NCBI GenBank assembly: GCA_947454425.1
Contig: CANGJV010000005.1
Location: forward strand, 1 to 37,248
Direction: 5' to 3'
Length of the DNA: 37,248 bases
Origin: Candidatus Nanopelagicaceae bacterium
GTDB lineage: Bacteria; Actinomycetota; Actinomycetes; Nanopelagicales; Nanopelagicaceae
Positions within the stretch are counted from its first letter, which is position 1. Every line of letters begins with the position of its first letter. This document shows positions 15,148 through 23,614 of this stretch, one piece after another. The notes beneath the pieces are model-generated. The model searched no databases and was not told the origin of the DNA. It saw nothing but the letters and a program-made list of their open reading frames with translations. A program made the position numbers and the translations under genes.

Positions 15148-15183
15148 TGGCACTTCAATCCCCAGTTGTACGAGAGGCTCTCC

Positions 15184-15666
15184 ATGACATTTAAGGTCGG
15201 CGAAACCGTTGTTTATCCCCATCATGGAGCAGCTCTTATCGAAGCAATCGAAACTCGCGTAATCAAAGGCGAAGAGCGCACTTACCTCGTTTTGAAGGTA
15301 GCCCAGGGAGACCTCACAGTTCGCGTTCCTGCAGATAATGTTGATCTCGTGGGTGTTCGTGACGTTGTCGATTCTGCTGGCCTTGATCTTGTTTTTAACG
15401 TACTTCGTCAGCCATATACAGAAGAGCCAACCAACTGGTCACGTCGCTATAAGGCTAATCTCGAAAAACTCGCATCAGGTGATGTCATCAAGGTCGCTGA
15501 AGTTGTTCGCGATCTCTATCGCCGCGACCTCGACCGTGGACTTTCAGCTGGTGAAAAGCGCATGCTCGCCAAGGCGAAGCAGATCCTTGTCTCAGAACTC
15601 GCTCTCGCTGAGCGCACTGATGAAGTGAAGGCTGCAACTCTCCTTGATGAGGTTCTCGCTTCTTAA
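15184..15666 (+). CDS. carD: CarD RNA polymerase-binding transcription factor
   Basis: A 160-aa CarD. It binds the RNA polymerase beta subunit through its N-terminal RID domain ([20 protein letters not shown]) and stabilises the open complex with its C-terminal helical domain ([38 protein letters not shown]). Nearly every segment matches the mycobacterial protein. I chose ATG 15184 (MTFKVGE) over ATG 15166 because it fits the family N-terminus and has GAGAGG 6 bp upstream. The fused ispDF gene follows by 17 bp, a neighbourhood conserved in actinobacteria (carD-ispD-ispF-cysS). Confidence 0.97.
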   Translation: MTFKVGETVVYPHHGAALIEAIETRVIKGEERTYLVLKVAQGDLTVRVPADNVDLVGVRDVVDSAGLDLVFNVLRQPYTEEPTNWSRRYKANLEKLASGDVIKVAEVVRDLYRRDLDRGLSAGEKRMLAKAKQILVSELALAERTDEVKAATLLDEVLAS

Positions 15667-15683
15667 ATTAAGCGCTAATCAAT

Positions 15684-16802
15684 ATGATCGCCGCAATAAT
15701 TGCAGCTGCAGGCAGTGGCGAACGTTTTGGTGCATCAATTCCAAAAGCTCTGATTCATCTTGGCGATAAAACTCTTATCGAGCATGCGATATCAAATATT
15801 GCACCGGCAGTTCAGCAGATTGTTGTCACAGCGCCGACTGGATATGAAGATCAGATCCGCGCACTAGTGGGCGATGAGATAACAGTGGTCACAGGTGGTG
15901 CTACTCGATCAGAATCTGTTCGTTTGGGATTAGCTGCCTTGCCACCAGAGACTGAATTTGTTCTTGTGCATGATGCCGCTCGGGCACTTGCAAGTAAAAC
16001 CCTCGCGCACTCTGTGATTGAGGCACTTCGAAATGGTGATGTAGCTGTTATCCCAGGTATGCCCGAAGTCGACACTGTCAAAGTTGTAGATACTCAAGGA
16101 TTTGTAGTTTCAACCCCAGAACGAGCATCGCTTCGCAAAGTACAAACGCCACAAGGTTTTACATTCGCAGTTCTAAAGTCAGCACATCAAGTCGCTGCCG
16201 ATGCAACGGATGATGCAGTGCTGGTCGCAAACGCTGGCCATAAGGTGCGAATAATTGCCGGCGAAGAGCGTGCTCTTAAAATCACTACGCCATCAGACCT
16301 TGCAACTGCGATGACATTTATCGGTGATGCGAAGTCATTCCGAACAGGTGTCGGAACTGATGCTCATGCATTCGGTGAAGGTCGAGAACTTTGGTTGGCT
16401 GGATTGTCATGGCCAGGAGAAGTTGGCGTTGATGGTCACTCAGATGGAGATGTTGCAGCGCATGCAATCTGCGATGCACTCTTTGCAGCAACTGGTACAG
16501 GTGATCTCGGTAGCAACTTTGGAACCTCTCGCCCCGAATACGCAGGCGCATCAGGCACACAACTATTGCAGGAGACTCTCAAGATTATTACTCAGGCTGG
16601 TTACTCAATATCAAATGTGACGGTGCAGATTATTGGTAATCGTCCGCGCATTGGTGCGCGCCGAGCAGAAGCAATCGCAGCAATCTCATCAGCTCTCGGT
16701 GGAGCGCCGGTTTCAATTCTCGCTACAACCACCGATGGAATGGGTCTTACAGGTGAAGGCAAGGGCATTGCAGCCATCGCTTCCGCCCTCGTTTTCAAGT
16801 AA
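15684..16802 (+). CDS. ispDF: bifunctional IspD-IspF (MEP isoprenoid pathway)
   Basis: A 372-aa fusion of two enzymes of the MEP isoprenoid pathway. Residues 1-213 form IspD, which makes CDP-methylerythritol from MEP and CTP ([42 protein letters not shown]). Residues 215-372 form IspF, which makes methylerythritol cyclodiphosphate ([12 protein letters not shown] metal ligands, [36 protein letters not shown]). IspE, which acts between them, is not here. In many actinobacteria ispD and ispF are separate adjacent genes; fusion is known in several bacterial groups. It is probably co-transcribed with carD. Confidence 0.96.
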   Translation: MIAAIIAAAGSGERFGASIPKALIHLGDKTLIEHAISNIAPAVQQIVVTAPTGYEDQIRALVGDEITVVTGGATRSESVRLGLAALPPETEFVLVHDAARALASKTLAHSVIEALRNGDVAVIPGMPEVDTVKVVDTQGFVVSTPERASLRKVQTPQGFTFAVLKSAHQVAADATDDAVLVANAGHKVRIIAGEERALKITTPSDLATAMTFIGDAKSFRTGVGTDAHAFGEGRELWLAGLSWPGEVGVDGHSDGDVAAHAICDALFAATGTGDLGSNFGTSRPEYAGASGTQLLQETLKIITQAGYSISNVTVQIIGNRPRIGARRAEAIAAISSALGGAPVSILATTTDGMGLTGEGKGIAAIASALVFK

Positions 16803-16817
16803 TAAGGTGCCACGGGT

Positions 16818-16823
16818 TAGAAT
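16818..16823 (+). promoter_or_regulatory. -10 box (TAGAAT) of the leaderless cysS promoter
   Basis: TAGAAT precedes ATG 16830 by 6 bp, without a Shine-Dalgarno sequence. Confidence 0.55.
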
Positions 16824-16829
16824 TACCCA

Positions 16830-18245
16830 ATGAGTTCGCTACATCTTTACGACACCAAGTCGCGAACCACCTCCCTATTTACCCCAATAAAAGAGGGTGA
16901 AGTCGGTATTTATCTCTGCGGTGCCACTGTCCAAGCACCTCCACATATTGGCCATGTTCGATCTGGTGTTAACTTCGACATTTTGCGACGTTGGTTAACA
17001 AAGAGCGGATATAACGTGACATTTATTCGCAATGTCACTGATATCGATGACAAGATTTTGCATCGCGCAATTCATGAAGAGATGCCTTGGTGGGCGCTCG
17101 CGATGAAGTATGAACGAATCTTCGCCGAAGCGTATGCCGCCCTTAATGTCTTGCCGCCAACATACGAACCTCGCGCAACTGGTCACATCACACAGATGAT
17201 TGACTTGATGCAATTGCTCATCGAACGCGAGATGGCATATGCGCCAGGTAATGGAGACGTTTATCTGGAAGTGCGAAAATTAGAATCTTACTTAACCCTC
17301 TCACGTCAGAAGTTAGATGATCTTCAACCAGCAGCTGATGCGGATGAGACTTTTAAAAGGGATGTACGCGACTTCGCGCTCTGGAAAGCTGCAAAACCAG
17401 GCGATCCATCGTGGCCAACTCCTTGGGGTCCAGGTCGTCCAGGATGGCACCTCGAATGTTCTGCCATGGCACATCAATACTTAGGCGAATCTTTCGATAT
17501 CCACGGCGGCGGTCTTGATTTGATTTTCCCTCACCACGAAAATGAGATTGCACAATCCGAGGCAGCGGGTTACGGATTTGCTCAACGTTGGTTACATAAT
17601 GCGTGGGTTACAGCCTCAGGAGAGAAGATGTCTAAATCTCTCGGCAATTCATTACAGGTTCACGAACTTCTCAAGAGCGTACGCGGAATTGAGTTGCGTT
17701 GGTATTTAGGATCTGCGCATTATCGATCAATGCTTGAGTTTTCACATGAATCACTTGCAGAGTCTGCGACAGGATTCCGTCGCATCGAGTCATTCCTTCA
17801 TAGATCTGTCGAAATTCTAGGAACTCTGCCCACACCAGTGCTGGGTAACGCTTTTATCGATGCCATGAACGATGATCTTGCAGTTCCTGCCGCACTTGCC
17901 TCAATCTCAGAAGCGCTTCGTTTAGGAAATTCAGCGATTACCTCTGGCGATAAGACTGTTATTGAGAGTTCCGCAAACGAGATACGCGGTGCACTCGAGG
18001 TATTAGGTTGCGATCCATTTGATTCAGCTTTTGTATCAGGCTCAGCAAATGAGGACTTAACAGCTGCACTTGATGGCACAATCAAGCTCGCACTTTCACA
18101 ACGTGAAGCCGCTCGCCTCCGTAAAGACTTTGAAAGTTCAGATGCAATTCGTGATGGCCTCACCGCTTTAGGAATTGTTATTGAAGATACAGCGCAAGGA
18201 CCACGATGGTCGATCTCACGTAAGTCTGAAGGAAGTGGTTCGTAA
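16830..18245 (+). CDS. cysS: cysteinyl-tRNA synthetase
   Basis: A 471-aa class I aminoacyl-tRNA synthetase that charges tRNA-Cys. It has the Zn-binding Cys in LCGATVQ, the HIGH motif in PPHIGHVRSG, further zinc ligands around WHLECSAMA and FPHHENEIAQSE, and KMSKS in ASGEKMSKSLGNSL. A C-terminal DALR-like anticodon-binding domain is present. The paralogue MshC (mycothiol ligase) is the main alternative. The full C-terminal domain and the neighbourhood ispDF-cysS-rlmB favour CysS. The stop overlaps the rlmB start (TAATG). Confidence 0.95.
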   Translation: MSSLHLYDTKSRTTSLFTPIKEGEVGIYLCGATVQAPPHIGHVRSGVNFDILRRWLTKSGYNVTFIRNVTDIDDKILHRAIHEEMPWWALAMKYERIFAEAYAALNVLPPTYEPRATGHITQMIDLMQLLIEREMAYAPGNGDVYLEVRKLESYLTLSRQKLDDLQPAADADETFKRDVRDFALWKAAKPGDPSWPTPWGPGRPGWHLECSAMAHQYLGESFDIHGGGLDLIFPHHENEIAQSEAAGYGFAQRWLHNAWVTASGEKMSKSLGNSLQVHELLKSVRGIELRWYLGSAHYRSMLEFSHESLAESATGFRRIESFLHRSVEILGTLPTPVLGNAFIDAMNDDLAVPAALASISEALRLGNSAITSGDKTVIESSANEIRGALEVLGCDPFDSAFVSGSANEDLTAALDGTIKLALSQREAARLRKDFESSDAIRDGLTALGIVIEDTAQGPRWSISRKSEGSGS

Positions 18246-19192
18246 TGGCCGGAAATTCAAAACCTCGTGGCGCGGTTCGTAAATCTAAAAAAGGACCATC
18301 TGTTGGATCCGGCGGTAATCGCAAGCGCGGGTTAGAGGGCAAGGGACCAACACCAAAGGCAGAGGACCGTCCATATCACGCAGCGCATAAGGCGAAGAAG
18401 CGAGCAGAGAAGAGCGCAGAGAAGCGTCCTGCTGCAGCGCGTCTACCCAAATCTGAAATGCCAAAGGGCGAAATAGTCTCTGGTCGTAACGCGGTACTAG
18501 AAGCGCTTCGCGAGAGCGTTCCCGCAACTGAAATTATGGTTGCCCGCGGAGTCGATATCGATGATCGCATTGCAGAATCACTCCAACTGGCACTTAACCT
18601 TGGACTTCAAATTAAAGAAGTTCACCGTGCGCAGCTTGAAACAATTGCACCAAATAGCCAAGGAATCATTCTCGGCATCAAGCCATTCCAATATTCCAGC
18701 TATGAAGAAATCTGCGATCGCGCAAAGGGCGCGAAGCTGATCGTTGCACTTGATGGGGTAACAGATCCTAGAAACCTTGGCGCGGTGACTCGATCTGCTG
18801 CAGCATTTGGAGCATCCGGAATCATTATTCCTGAGCGTAGAGCAGCAGCTTTGACCGCCTCAGCTTGGAAATCCTCCGCTGGAGCAGCAGCCCGTTTGCC
18901 GATTGCACAGGTGACAAACCTTGCCCGCACAATCGATGATGCGAAAAAGCGTGGCATGTTCGTTGTTGGCTTAGATGGAGAATCTGATGTGCAACTTTCA
19001 GAGATGAAAGTTGCAAAGGAAGACTTGATGATTATTGTCGGCTCTGAAGGTAAAGGTCTTGCACGTCTCACCCGTGAAAAGTGCGACCTGATTGTTTCGA
19101 TTCCAATTTCTTCATCAACCGAGTCACTCAATGCATCAGTTGCAACTTCAATTACATTATTCTGGATTGACGAGCAACGTCGCAAAGGATAA
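18245..19192 (+). CDS. rlmB: RlmB, 23S rRNA Gm2251 2'-O-methyltransferase (TrmH family)
   Basis: A 315-aa SPOUT methyltransferase. Residues 1-75 are a highly basic Lys/Arg/Gly/Pro-rich extension common in actinobacterial RlmB. Then comes the RNA-binding substrate domain (SGRNAVLEALRE), then the knotted catalytic domain with ALDGVTDPRNLGAVTRSAAAF, IVGSEGKGLARLTREKCD and IPISSSTESLNASVATSI. It methylates G2251 in the P loop using SAM. The gene overlaps cysS by 1 base and is part of the same transcript. Confidence 0.94.
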   Translation: MAGNSKPRGAVRKSKKGPSVGSGGNRKRGLEGKGPTPKAEDRPYHAAHKAKKRAEKSAEKRPAAARLPKSEMPKGEIVSGRNAVLEALRESVPATEIMVARGVDIDDRIAESLQLALNLGLQIKEVHRAQLETIAPNSQGIILGIKPFQYSSYEEICDRAKGAKLIVALDGVTDPRNLGAVTRSAAAFGASGIIIPERRAAALTASAWKSSAGAAARLPIAQVTNLARTIDDAKKRGMFVVGLDGESDVQLSEMKVAKEDLMIIVGSEGKGLARLTREKCDLIVSIPISSSTESLNASVATSITLFWIDEQRRKG

Positions 19193-19195
19193 GAA

Positions 19196-19984
19196 ATGAA
19201 ATTCAATCGATTAATTGTCTGCGGTGACTCTTTCAGTGAGGGCATGACTGATGAAGTCGTTGAAGGTAAATTTCGAGGTTGGGCAGATCGCCTGGCAGAT
19301 GAATTAGCAGAACACTCACCTGGATTCACATACGCCAATCTTGCGATTCGCGGAAAGCTAGTGGGTGAAGTAATCGATGACCAGGTACCAGTCGCACTTA
19401 CATTTGTAACAGGTCCCGAGACTCTCATCTCTTTTCATGCAGGTGCCAATGATGCGCTTCGTCCGGGTTATGACGCTGCAGTTACTATTGCAAAATACCA
19501 AGGCGCGGTAAGAAAATTGGCGGCTTCGGGAGCATCAATCCTGCTCTTCACTGTCTTGGAAGATACCGGCAACAAGGGTCGTGGTGCGGAAGTGTGGAAG
19601 AAACGATTCTTTGAACTCAACGCTGCAATCATGGAAGTTGGCAAGGAAGTTGGCGCAACAATCTCTAACGCCAACGAATTAGATTTCTTTAAAGATAATA
19701 GATTTTTAGCATTTGATCGACTACACCTCAACCCTGATGGACATTGGCGAGTTTCACAAGGTGTGCTTGAAGTTCTCGGCTATCCATTTGATTCTGCTTG
19801 GCGCACGCCATTGCCGCCTGCCCCAAAAACGCCATGGATTAAGCGGCGAGCCATTGGAGTTTTATGGTTCTTCGTCTTTGCCTTGCCATGGATCTGGCGC
19901 AGATTGCGCGGAAAGTCATCAGGTGATGGTCGAGTCTCTAAATATCCAGAACCAGTTTTATGGCCAAAGCGAGCGAGCCGCTAG
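19196..19984 (+). CDS. SGNH/GDSL-family hydrolase
   Basis: A 262-aa lipase/esterase-like hydrolase. Block I holds the nucleophile Ser12 in CGDSFSEG, with a Gly in the middle (NLAIRGKLVG), Asn in HAGANDALRPG (block III), and the catalytic Asp174/His177 pair in FDRLHLNPDGH (block V). A hydrophobic stretch (GVLWFFVFALPWIW) near residues 220-233 with flanking basic residues could anchor it to the membrane. There is no signal peptide at the N-terminus. It begins 4 bp after rlmB. The substrate is unknown; acyl esters or deacetylation are both possible. Confidence 0.88.
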   Translation: MKFNRLIVCGDSFSEGMTDEVVEGKFRGWADRLADELAEHSPGFTYANLAIRGKLVGEVIDDQVPVALTFVTGPETLISFHAGANDALRPGYDAAVTIAKYQGAVRKLAASGASILLFTVLEDTGNKGRGAEVWKKRFFELNAAIMEVGKEVGATISNANELDFFKDNRFLAFDRLHLNPDGHWRVSQGVLEVLGYPFDSAWRTPLPPAPKTPWIKRRAIGVLWFFVFALPWIWRRLRGKSSGDGRVSKYPEPVLWPKRASR

Positions 19985-19988
19985 AAAA

Positions 19989-21737
19989 TTAACGTTGAGC
20001 GCCTCTTGCTGGCAATGCGAAAGTACTACGAGAAACTTCAGTATTCGCACTCGACCAGACCGTGCTCTTTCTATTTCGGACAACAATTGTGATTGCCCGC
20101 TTTCCTTTACCTTCAATTCTTGTGAGAGCAGAAGATTTAACAGAGACCACAGTTGACTTCTGAGGTGCAATGAATGGAATCGAGCTAACTCCTCGTGCAA
20201 TTTCAATTTCATCTCTGGTGATGGACCATTCAATTTCAAAATCCGACGCCGGTAGAAAAACTTGATTATTGCTTACATTAAATTTACCGCTCGCCGCACT
20301 CTTGGTTGTGACTGAAATTATTGGTTGTACATCTTCAAAAGCTGCATCACATTCTTCATCATCAAAACCCAAGAGTGGACGCGAGGAATCCATCGCCTGA
20401 ATGTATGCAGCCGCGGTTTCGAAATTGATTCCGGCATCTGATTGGTCTCCAAGTGACCAGGCAATTACAGAGGGATGATGTATGTCGCGCTGGACCATTC
20501 GACTAGCTCGGTCGACAAATGCGGCGAGGTAAGTTGGATCATCGGCTAGGAATTCAGCTATCGGGACCAATTGAATATTTGGCTCAGCAATCACGTAGAA
20601 GCCAAGCTCATCACAGAGATCTAGGAAGGTCGGCGTGCTTGGGAAATGGGAGGTATGTAAAGCAGTGAAATTACGTCGCTTTAATTCAAAGAGAATTTGT
20701 CTCAACTGGTCACGGTTTGCAATACGGTTGATAGCAGAACCTAATTCTCTGCGGTCGACACCAGTAAGTCGGATTGCCTTGTTATTGACTAGAAGATCAA
20801 AACCCTTCACTTGAACGCTTCTAAAACCTATTTTTTGGCTGGAAATCTGAACGATATTTCCAAGCGGATCGACTAATTCTAAATGGAGTGTATAAAGTTG
20901 TGGGTTTTCAGCCGACCAAGGCAAAATCTTTCCTATCTGAGCCTCAAAGAAGATTTCTCCTGTGGTTGCAGCTGTATCGGCATCAAGTGTTGCAGCCATT
21001 GACGCACTCTTTACCTTTGGAAGCTCTTCAATCGCCGCACGTAAGGTAAAACCCTCGCGAGATTTTCCATTTACCGCTCCAATGAAAGCTTGAATCTCAA
21101 GTGATCCAGTTTTAAGGTCTCGAGATATTCCAGTTGATGTATAAAGTCGCTCAATAAAGACTTCGGTGGATGCATATAACTTGATTGATTGCGATATTCC
21201 CCCGTGCCAAGAGTGATCTAAATCTTCAATAAATGAAGCATCAGAGAATTTGCTGACATAAAGACGAATTGAATTTTTTCCACCTTTTAAGGATTTGGTG
21301 ATATCAAACTCAGCGGCCATTCGAGCATCTTTACTTATTCCGATTTCATATCCATTAACTAGCACTCGGACAACAGATTCGAATCCACCAAGTTGTAGAA
21401 CGATTCTTTTATTCTCCCAAGAGCCAGGAATTTCAAAGTCTCGCTCGTAGACACCGGTAGGGTTCTCAGAATTTGAATGAGGCTCTAACTTATCTATCGG
21501 CAGCCCGCCATTCGTGGTTACAACTTGATCGAAGATAAAATTCTTATCTTCTTCCATAGTCCAAAGGCTTGGAAGCTCGAACTTCGCCCAACGCTTTCTT
21601 AGTGATTCATTTGGGGTATGAAGTAATTGAAAGCTCCAAGTGCCATCGAGGGACAACTTCTCGACGTGCTCAATATTGAGAATGGGAAGACGATTGACCG
21701 ATGTAGTCTCCGGGCTCGCCCAATACTGTGGATGCAT
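19989..21737 (-). CDS. degenerate glycoside hydrolase family 2 (LacZ-like) protein
   Basis: A 582-aa protein built like GH2: a sugar-binding jelly roll (about 25-190, GVYERDFEIPGSWENKRIVLQLGG), an Ig-like domain (190-300), and part of a TIM barrel (310-460). The barrel aligns with LacZ as GVDRRELG, TALHTSHFP, LCDELGFYVIAEPNI and HHPSVIAWSLGDQSD. The acid/base Glu461 of WSLGNESG is replaced by Gln432. The nucleophile segment (CEYAHAMG in LacZ) is missing, and the barrel runs directly into a second Ig-like domain. LacZ (about 1020 aa) is almost twice as long. The frame is intact over 1.7 kb, which argues against a fresh pseudogene. It is probably a non-catalytic carbohydrate-binding protein. 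No signal peptide is seen. Confidence 0.8.
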   Translation of the reverse strand: MHPQYWASPETTSVNRLPILNIEHVEKLSLDGTWSFQLLHTPNESLRKRWAKFELPSLWTMEEDKNFIFDQVVTTNGGLPIDKLEPHSNSENPTGVYERDFEIPGSWENKRIVLQLGGFESVVRVLVNGYEIGISKDARMAAEFDITKSLKGGKNSIRLYVSKFSDASFIEDLDHSWHGGISQSIKLYASTEVFIERLYTSTGISRDLKTGSLEIQAFIGAVNGKSREGFTLRAAIEELPKVKSASMAATLDADTAATTGEIFFEAQIGKILPWSAENPQLYTLHLELVDPLGNIVQISSQKIGFRSVQVKGFDLLVNNKAIRLTGVDRRELGSAINRIANRDQLRQILFELKRRNFTALHTSHFPSTPTFLDLCDELGFYVIAEPNIQLVPIAEFLADDPTYLAAFVDRASRMVQRDIHHPSVIAWSLGDQSDAGINFETAAAYIQAMDSSRPLLGFDDEECDAAFEDVQPIISVTTKSAASGKFNVSNNQVFLPASDFEIEWSITRDEIEIARGVSSIPFIAPQKSTVVSVKSSALTRIEGKGKRAITIVVRNRKSTVWSSANTEVSRSTFALPARGAQR

Positions 21738-21880
21738 GTGTGAATCTTGCCATGTATCCAGTAAGCCAATTACAACGCTCAGCGAAGAGAGGCGAAAAAT
21801 AGCCCCTATTTATGCGGTGAGAATGCGATTTTTAGAATTCGCGGTTCGGTGCCATAATTACGCCGTTCCAAAAGCAGTAC

Positions 21881-21955
21881 GCCTCCTTAGCTCAGTGGTA
21901 GAGCAGCTCACTTGTAATGAGCAGGTCATCCGTTCAAATCGGATAGGGGGCTCCA
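21881..21955 (+). tRNA. tRNA-Thr (anticodon TGT)
   Basis: A cloverleaf can be drawn. The acceptor arm GCCTCCT pairs with AGGGGGC (one G-T), with a D arm of TAGCTCAGTGGTAGAGCA and an anticodon stem GCTCA/TGAGC around loop CTTGTAA. The anticodon is TGT (21913-21915). The T arm is TCCGTTCAAATCGGA, the discriminator base is T, and CCA is encoded (21953-21955). CATAAT at 21853-21858 could be its -10 box. Confidence 0.95.
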
Positions 21956-21960
21956 ACTAT

Positions 21961-22881
21961 TTAAGCGCTTTCTCTGCGATTCCGCTTCATGCTCGCAACT
22001 ATCGCAACAGCCATTACTGCAAGAATAATTCCAAGTGATACATAAGTTGGAATCTTAAAGAGCGCATGGCTCACAACCATCTTTATACCAACCCATACCA
22101 GAATAATCGAAAGCCCTTCTTTAAGGTAGGTGAATTTCTCCATCAAATTAGCAATTAAGAAGTACATCGAACGTAGCCCCAAGATTGCTAGCGCGTTACT
22201 TGCGAAGACAAGGAAGGGTTCCTCTGTGACTGCAAAGATTGCTGGGATTGAGTCAACCGCGAAGACAAGGTCCATAAACTCAACCATCACAAGAACTAAA
22301 AAGAGCGGCGTGAAATAACGTAAGCCATTGATACGAACAAGAAACCTCTGGTCATGAAACTCTGAAGTCATCCGCAACTTACGATTTAGATATTGGTAAA
22401 ACTTAGAGTCATTGATATCAAAGTGCTCGTTTCGACCAGCAAACATCTTGTAACCTGTGTAGATCAAGAATGCACCAAAAATATATAGAGTCCAGCTCGC
22501 CTCTTTAATCAAAGCAGCTCCTGCGAAAATCATTGCACCGCGCATCACCAAAGCACCAACAACTCCAAAGAAGAGAACTCGGTGCTGGAACCGTTGTGGA
22601 ACTGCGAGGGCGCTAAAGAGAAGCCCCCACACAAATACGTTATCTACCGCCAACGACTTTTCGATGAGATATCCACTGTAATACTGAAGTGCAAAGTCTC
22701 CGCCGCTGAAGAACCAGATGACACCACCAACGGCTAGACCACAGGCGACCCAAATTGTGGACCAGAATGCTGCTTCTTTAAAGGAGATTTCTTGATGACC
22801 GCGGTGAAGAAATAAGTCGATGATCAGCATTATGCCGACAAATGCGAGCAATGCAATCCATGCGTAAGTGGTGACGTTCAT
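21961..22881 (-). CDS. TerC/Alx-family membrane protein, probable Mn2+ exporter
   Basis: A 306-aa integral membrane protein with about nine hydrophobic segments. It carries the TerC family acidic motifs in the membrane: SLAVDNVFVWGLLFS, a central EFMDLVFAVDSIPAIFAVT, and SNALAILGLRSMYFL. These Asp residues are the likely metal ligands. Members such as Alx and YkoY export Mn2+. This gene sits behind a yybP-ykoY Mn2+ riboswitch, which strongly supports manganese efflux. Its ribosome site (AAGGGGG, 5 bases before ATG) can pair with upstream riboswitch sequence. Other TerC roles (tellurite tolerance) are less likely here. The gene begins 220 bp from the divergent carbonic anhydrase. Confidence 0.92.
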   Translation of the reverse strand: MNVTTYAWIALLAFVGIMLIIDLFLHRGHQEISFKEAAFWSTIWVACGLAVGGVIWFFSGGDFALQYYSGYLIEKSLAVDNVFVWGLLFSALAVPQRFQHRVLFFGVVGALVMRGAMIFAGAALIKEASWTLYIFGAFLIYTGYKMFAGRNEHFDINDSKFYQYLNRKLRMTSEFHDQRFLVRINGLRYFTPLFLVLVMVEFMDLVFAVDSIPAIFAVTEEPFLVFASNALAILGLRSMYFLIANLMEKFTYLKEGLSIILVWVGIKMVVSHALFKIPTYVSLGIILAVMAVAIVASMKRNRRESA

Positions 22882-22882
22882 T

Positions 22883-22928
22883 GAGACCCCCTTGTGTATG
22901 GCTCCGTAGAGCAGTTACACAAGGTCTC
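22883..22928 (-). promoter_or_regulatory. riboswitch expression platform sequestering the terC ribosome site
   Basis: On the minus strand, GAGACC at the end of the aptamer (22923-22928) is complementary to GGTCTC (22883-22888) just before the terC ATG, and TTGTGTA pairs with TACACAA. This long hairpin includes the GGGGG Shine-Dalgarno. GAGACCTTG is also needed for the aptamer P1 stem, so the two folds are mutually exclusive. Mn2+ binding should free the ribosome site. Confidence 0.7.
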
Positions 22929-23015
22929 TTCCACCGAATCACTTCGGCCTAGGCACCGGCTGCTTTCGCAACGTATTGACGACACCTAGCTTTGGGAATA
23001 CTCCCCTTGATGGCT
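22916..23015 (-). promoter_or_regulatory. yybP-ykoY manganese riboswitch aptamer
   Basis: Read on the minus strand, the aptamer begins CATCAAGGGGAGTATT and ends GGAAGAGACCTTG, the characteristic L1 and P1 ends of the yybP-ykoY family. Between them are CGTCAATACG, a GAAA-capped hairpin (TGCGAAAGCA), CCGGTGCC and a CCGAAGTGATTCGG hairpin. Complementary CTAGG/CCTAG pairs close the internal helix. CAAGG at the 5' end pairs with CCTTG at the 3' end. The family senses Mn2+ and turns on exporters of the TerC and UPF0016 types. The gene immediately downstream is TerC-like. The identification is by memory of the consensus, without a covariance search. Confidence 0.85.
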
Positions 23016-23029
23016 TAATGATGAAGGAA

Positions 23030-23035
23030 AATATA
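23030..23035 (-). promoter_or_regulatory. possible -10 box (TATATT) of the terC riboswitch transcript
   Basis: Read on the minus strand, TATATT is about 15 bases before the start of the aptamer, suitable for a transcript beginning just ahead of the riboswitch. No clear -35 is visible. Confidence 0.35.
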
Positions 23036-23088
23036 TGGTGATGCAAGCCGAACCACGATACCTACCTGCGCGTTCGTAGCTATTCGCC

Positions 23089-23094
23089 TAAAGT
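23089..23094 (+). promoter_or_regulatory. -10 box (TAAAGT) of a leaderless promoter
   Basis: TAAAGT lies 7 bp before ATG 23102. It faces away from the terC promoter and riboswitch. Confidence 0.45.
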
Positions 23095-23101
23095 AGGGCT
23101 C

Positions 23102-23614
23102 ATGAGTAACTTTCCTATGGATGAGTTTGCAGATATTACTAAGGCAAATGCCGAGTACATCAAGACCTTCAAATATTCAGAGTTGACCGGTGTTGCCCAA
23201 AAAGGTCTTGCAATCGTTACCTGTATGGATTCACGAATCAATCCACTCTCTGTTGTAGGTATGAATTCAGGCGATGCAAAAATTCTTCGAAATGCTGGAG
23301 CGCGCGTAACAGAGGACGTTCTTCGTACCCTAGTGCTCGCTACTTATCTTTTGGGAGTAAAAAGAATATTGATTATGCCGCACACTCAATGCCGTATGGC
23401 TGAAAATACTGAGGAAGAGATCCACGCAAAGATTGATGCTGAATTTGGAGTTAATACTTCTTCACTTGAATTCCGTACGACCAATGACCAACTAGGTGCG
23501 CTCGCTAAAGATGTAAATCGAGTTCGCTCTTATCCCTTACTCAATACTGGTGTCTCTGTTGGTGGAGCAATCTACGACGTAAAGACCGGTGCAATTACTC
23601 CGATTGATTGTTAG
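23102..23614 (+). CDS. beta-carbonic anhydrase
   Basis: A 170-aa beta-class carbonic anhydrase that interconverts CO2 and bicarbonate. The zinc ligands are visible: Cys41 in VTCMDSR (with the Asp43-Arg45 dyad), His94 and Cys97 in MPHTQCRMAE. The segments ILRNAGARVTEDVLRTLVLATYLLGVKRI and SVGGAIYDVKTGAI fit the family core. It is a short member without an N-terminal extension. TAAAGT stands 7 bp before the ATG, suggesting a leaderless mRNA. Its end overlaps the convergent alpha/beta-hydrolase gene by 20 bases. Confidence 0.92.
   Translation: MSNFPMDEFADITKANAEYIKTFKYSELTGVAQKGLAIVTCMDSRINPLSVVGMNSGDAKILRNAGARVTEDVLRTLVLATYLLGVKRILIMPHTQCRMAENTEEEIHAKIDAEFGVNTSSLEFRTTNDQLGALAKDVNRVRSYPLLNTGVSVGGAIYDVKTGAITPIDC

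Noticed and set aside
15166-15183. Upstream ATG giving CarD six extra residues
   Set aside because: CarD homologues start at M-x-FKVG, and the ribosome site GAGAGG serves ATG 15184.
16830-18245. MshC mycothiol ligase instead of CysS
   Set aside because: MshC is a CysS paralogue, but this protein has the full C-terminal domain and the ispDF-cysS-rlmB neighbourhood typical of CysS.
18700-19428. 242-aa antisense frame across rlmB and the SGNH hydrolase gene
   Set aside because: It crosses two well-supported genes on the other strand and has no recognisable domain.
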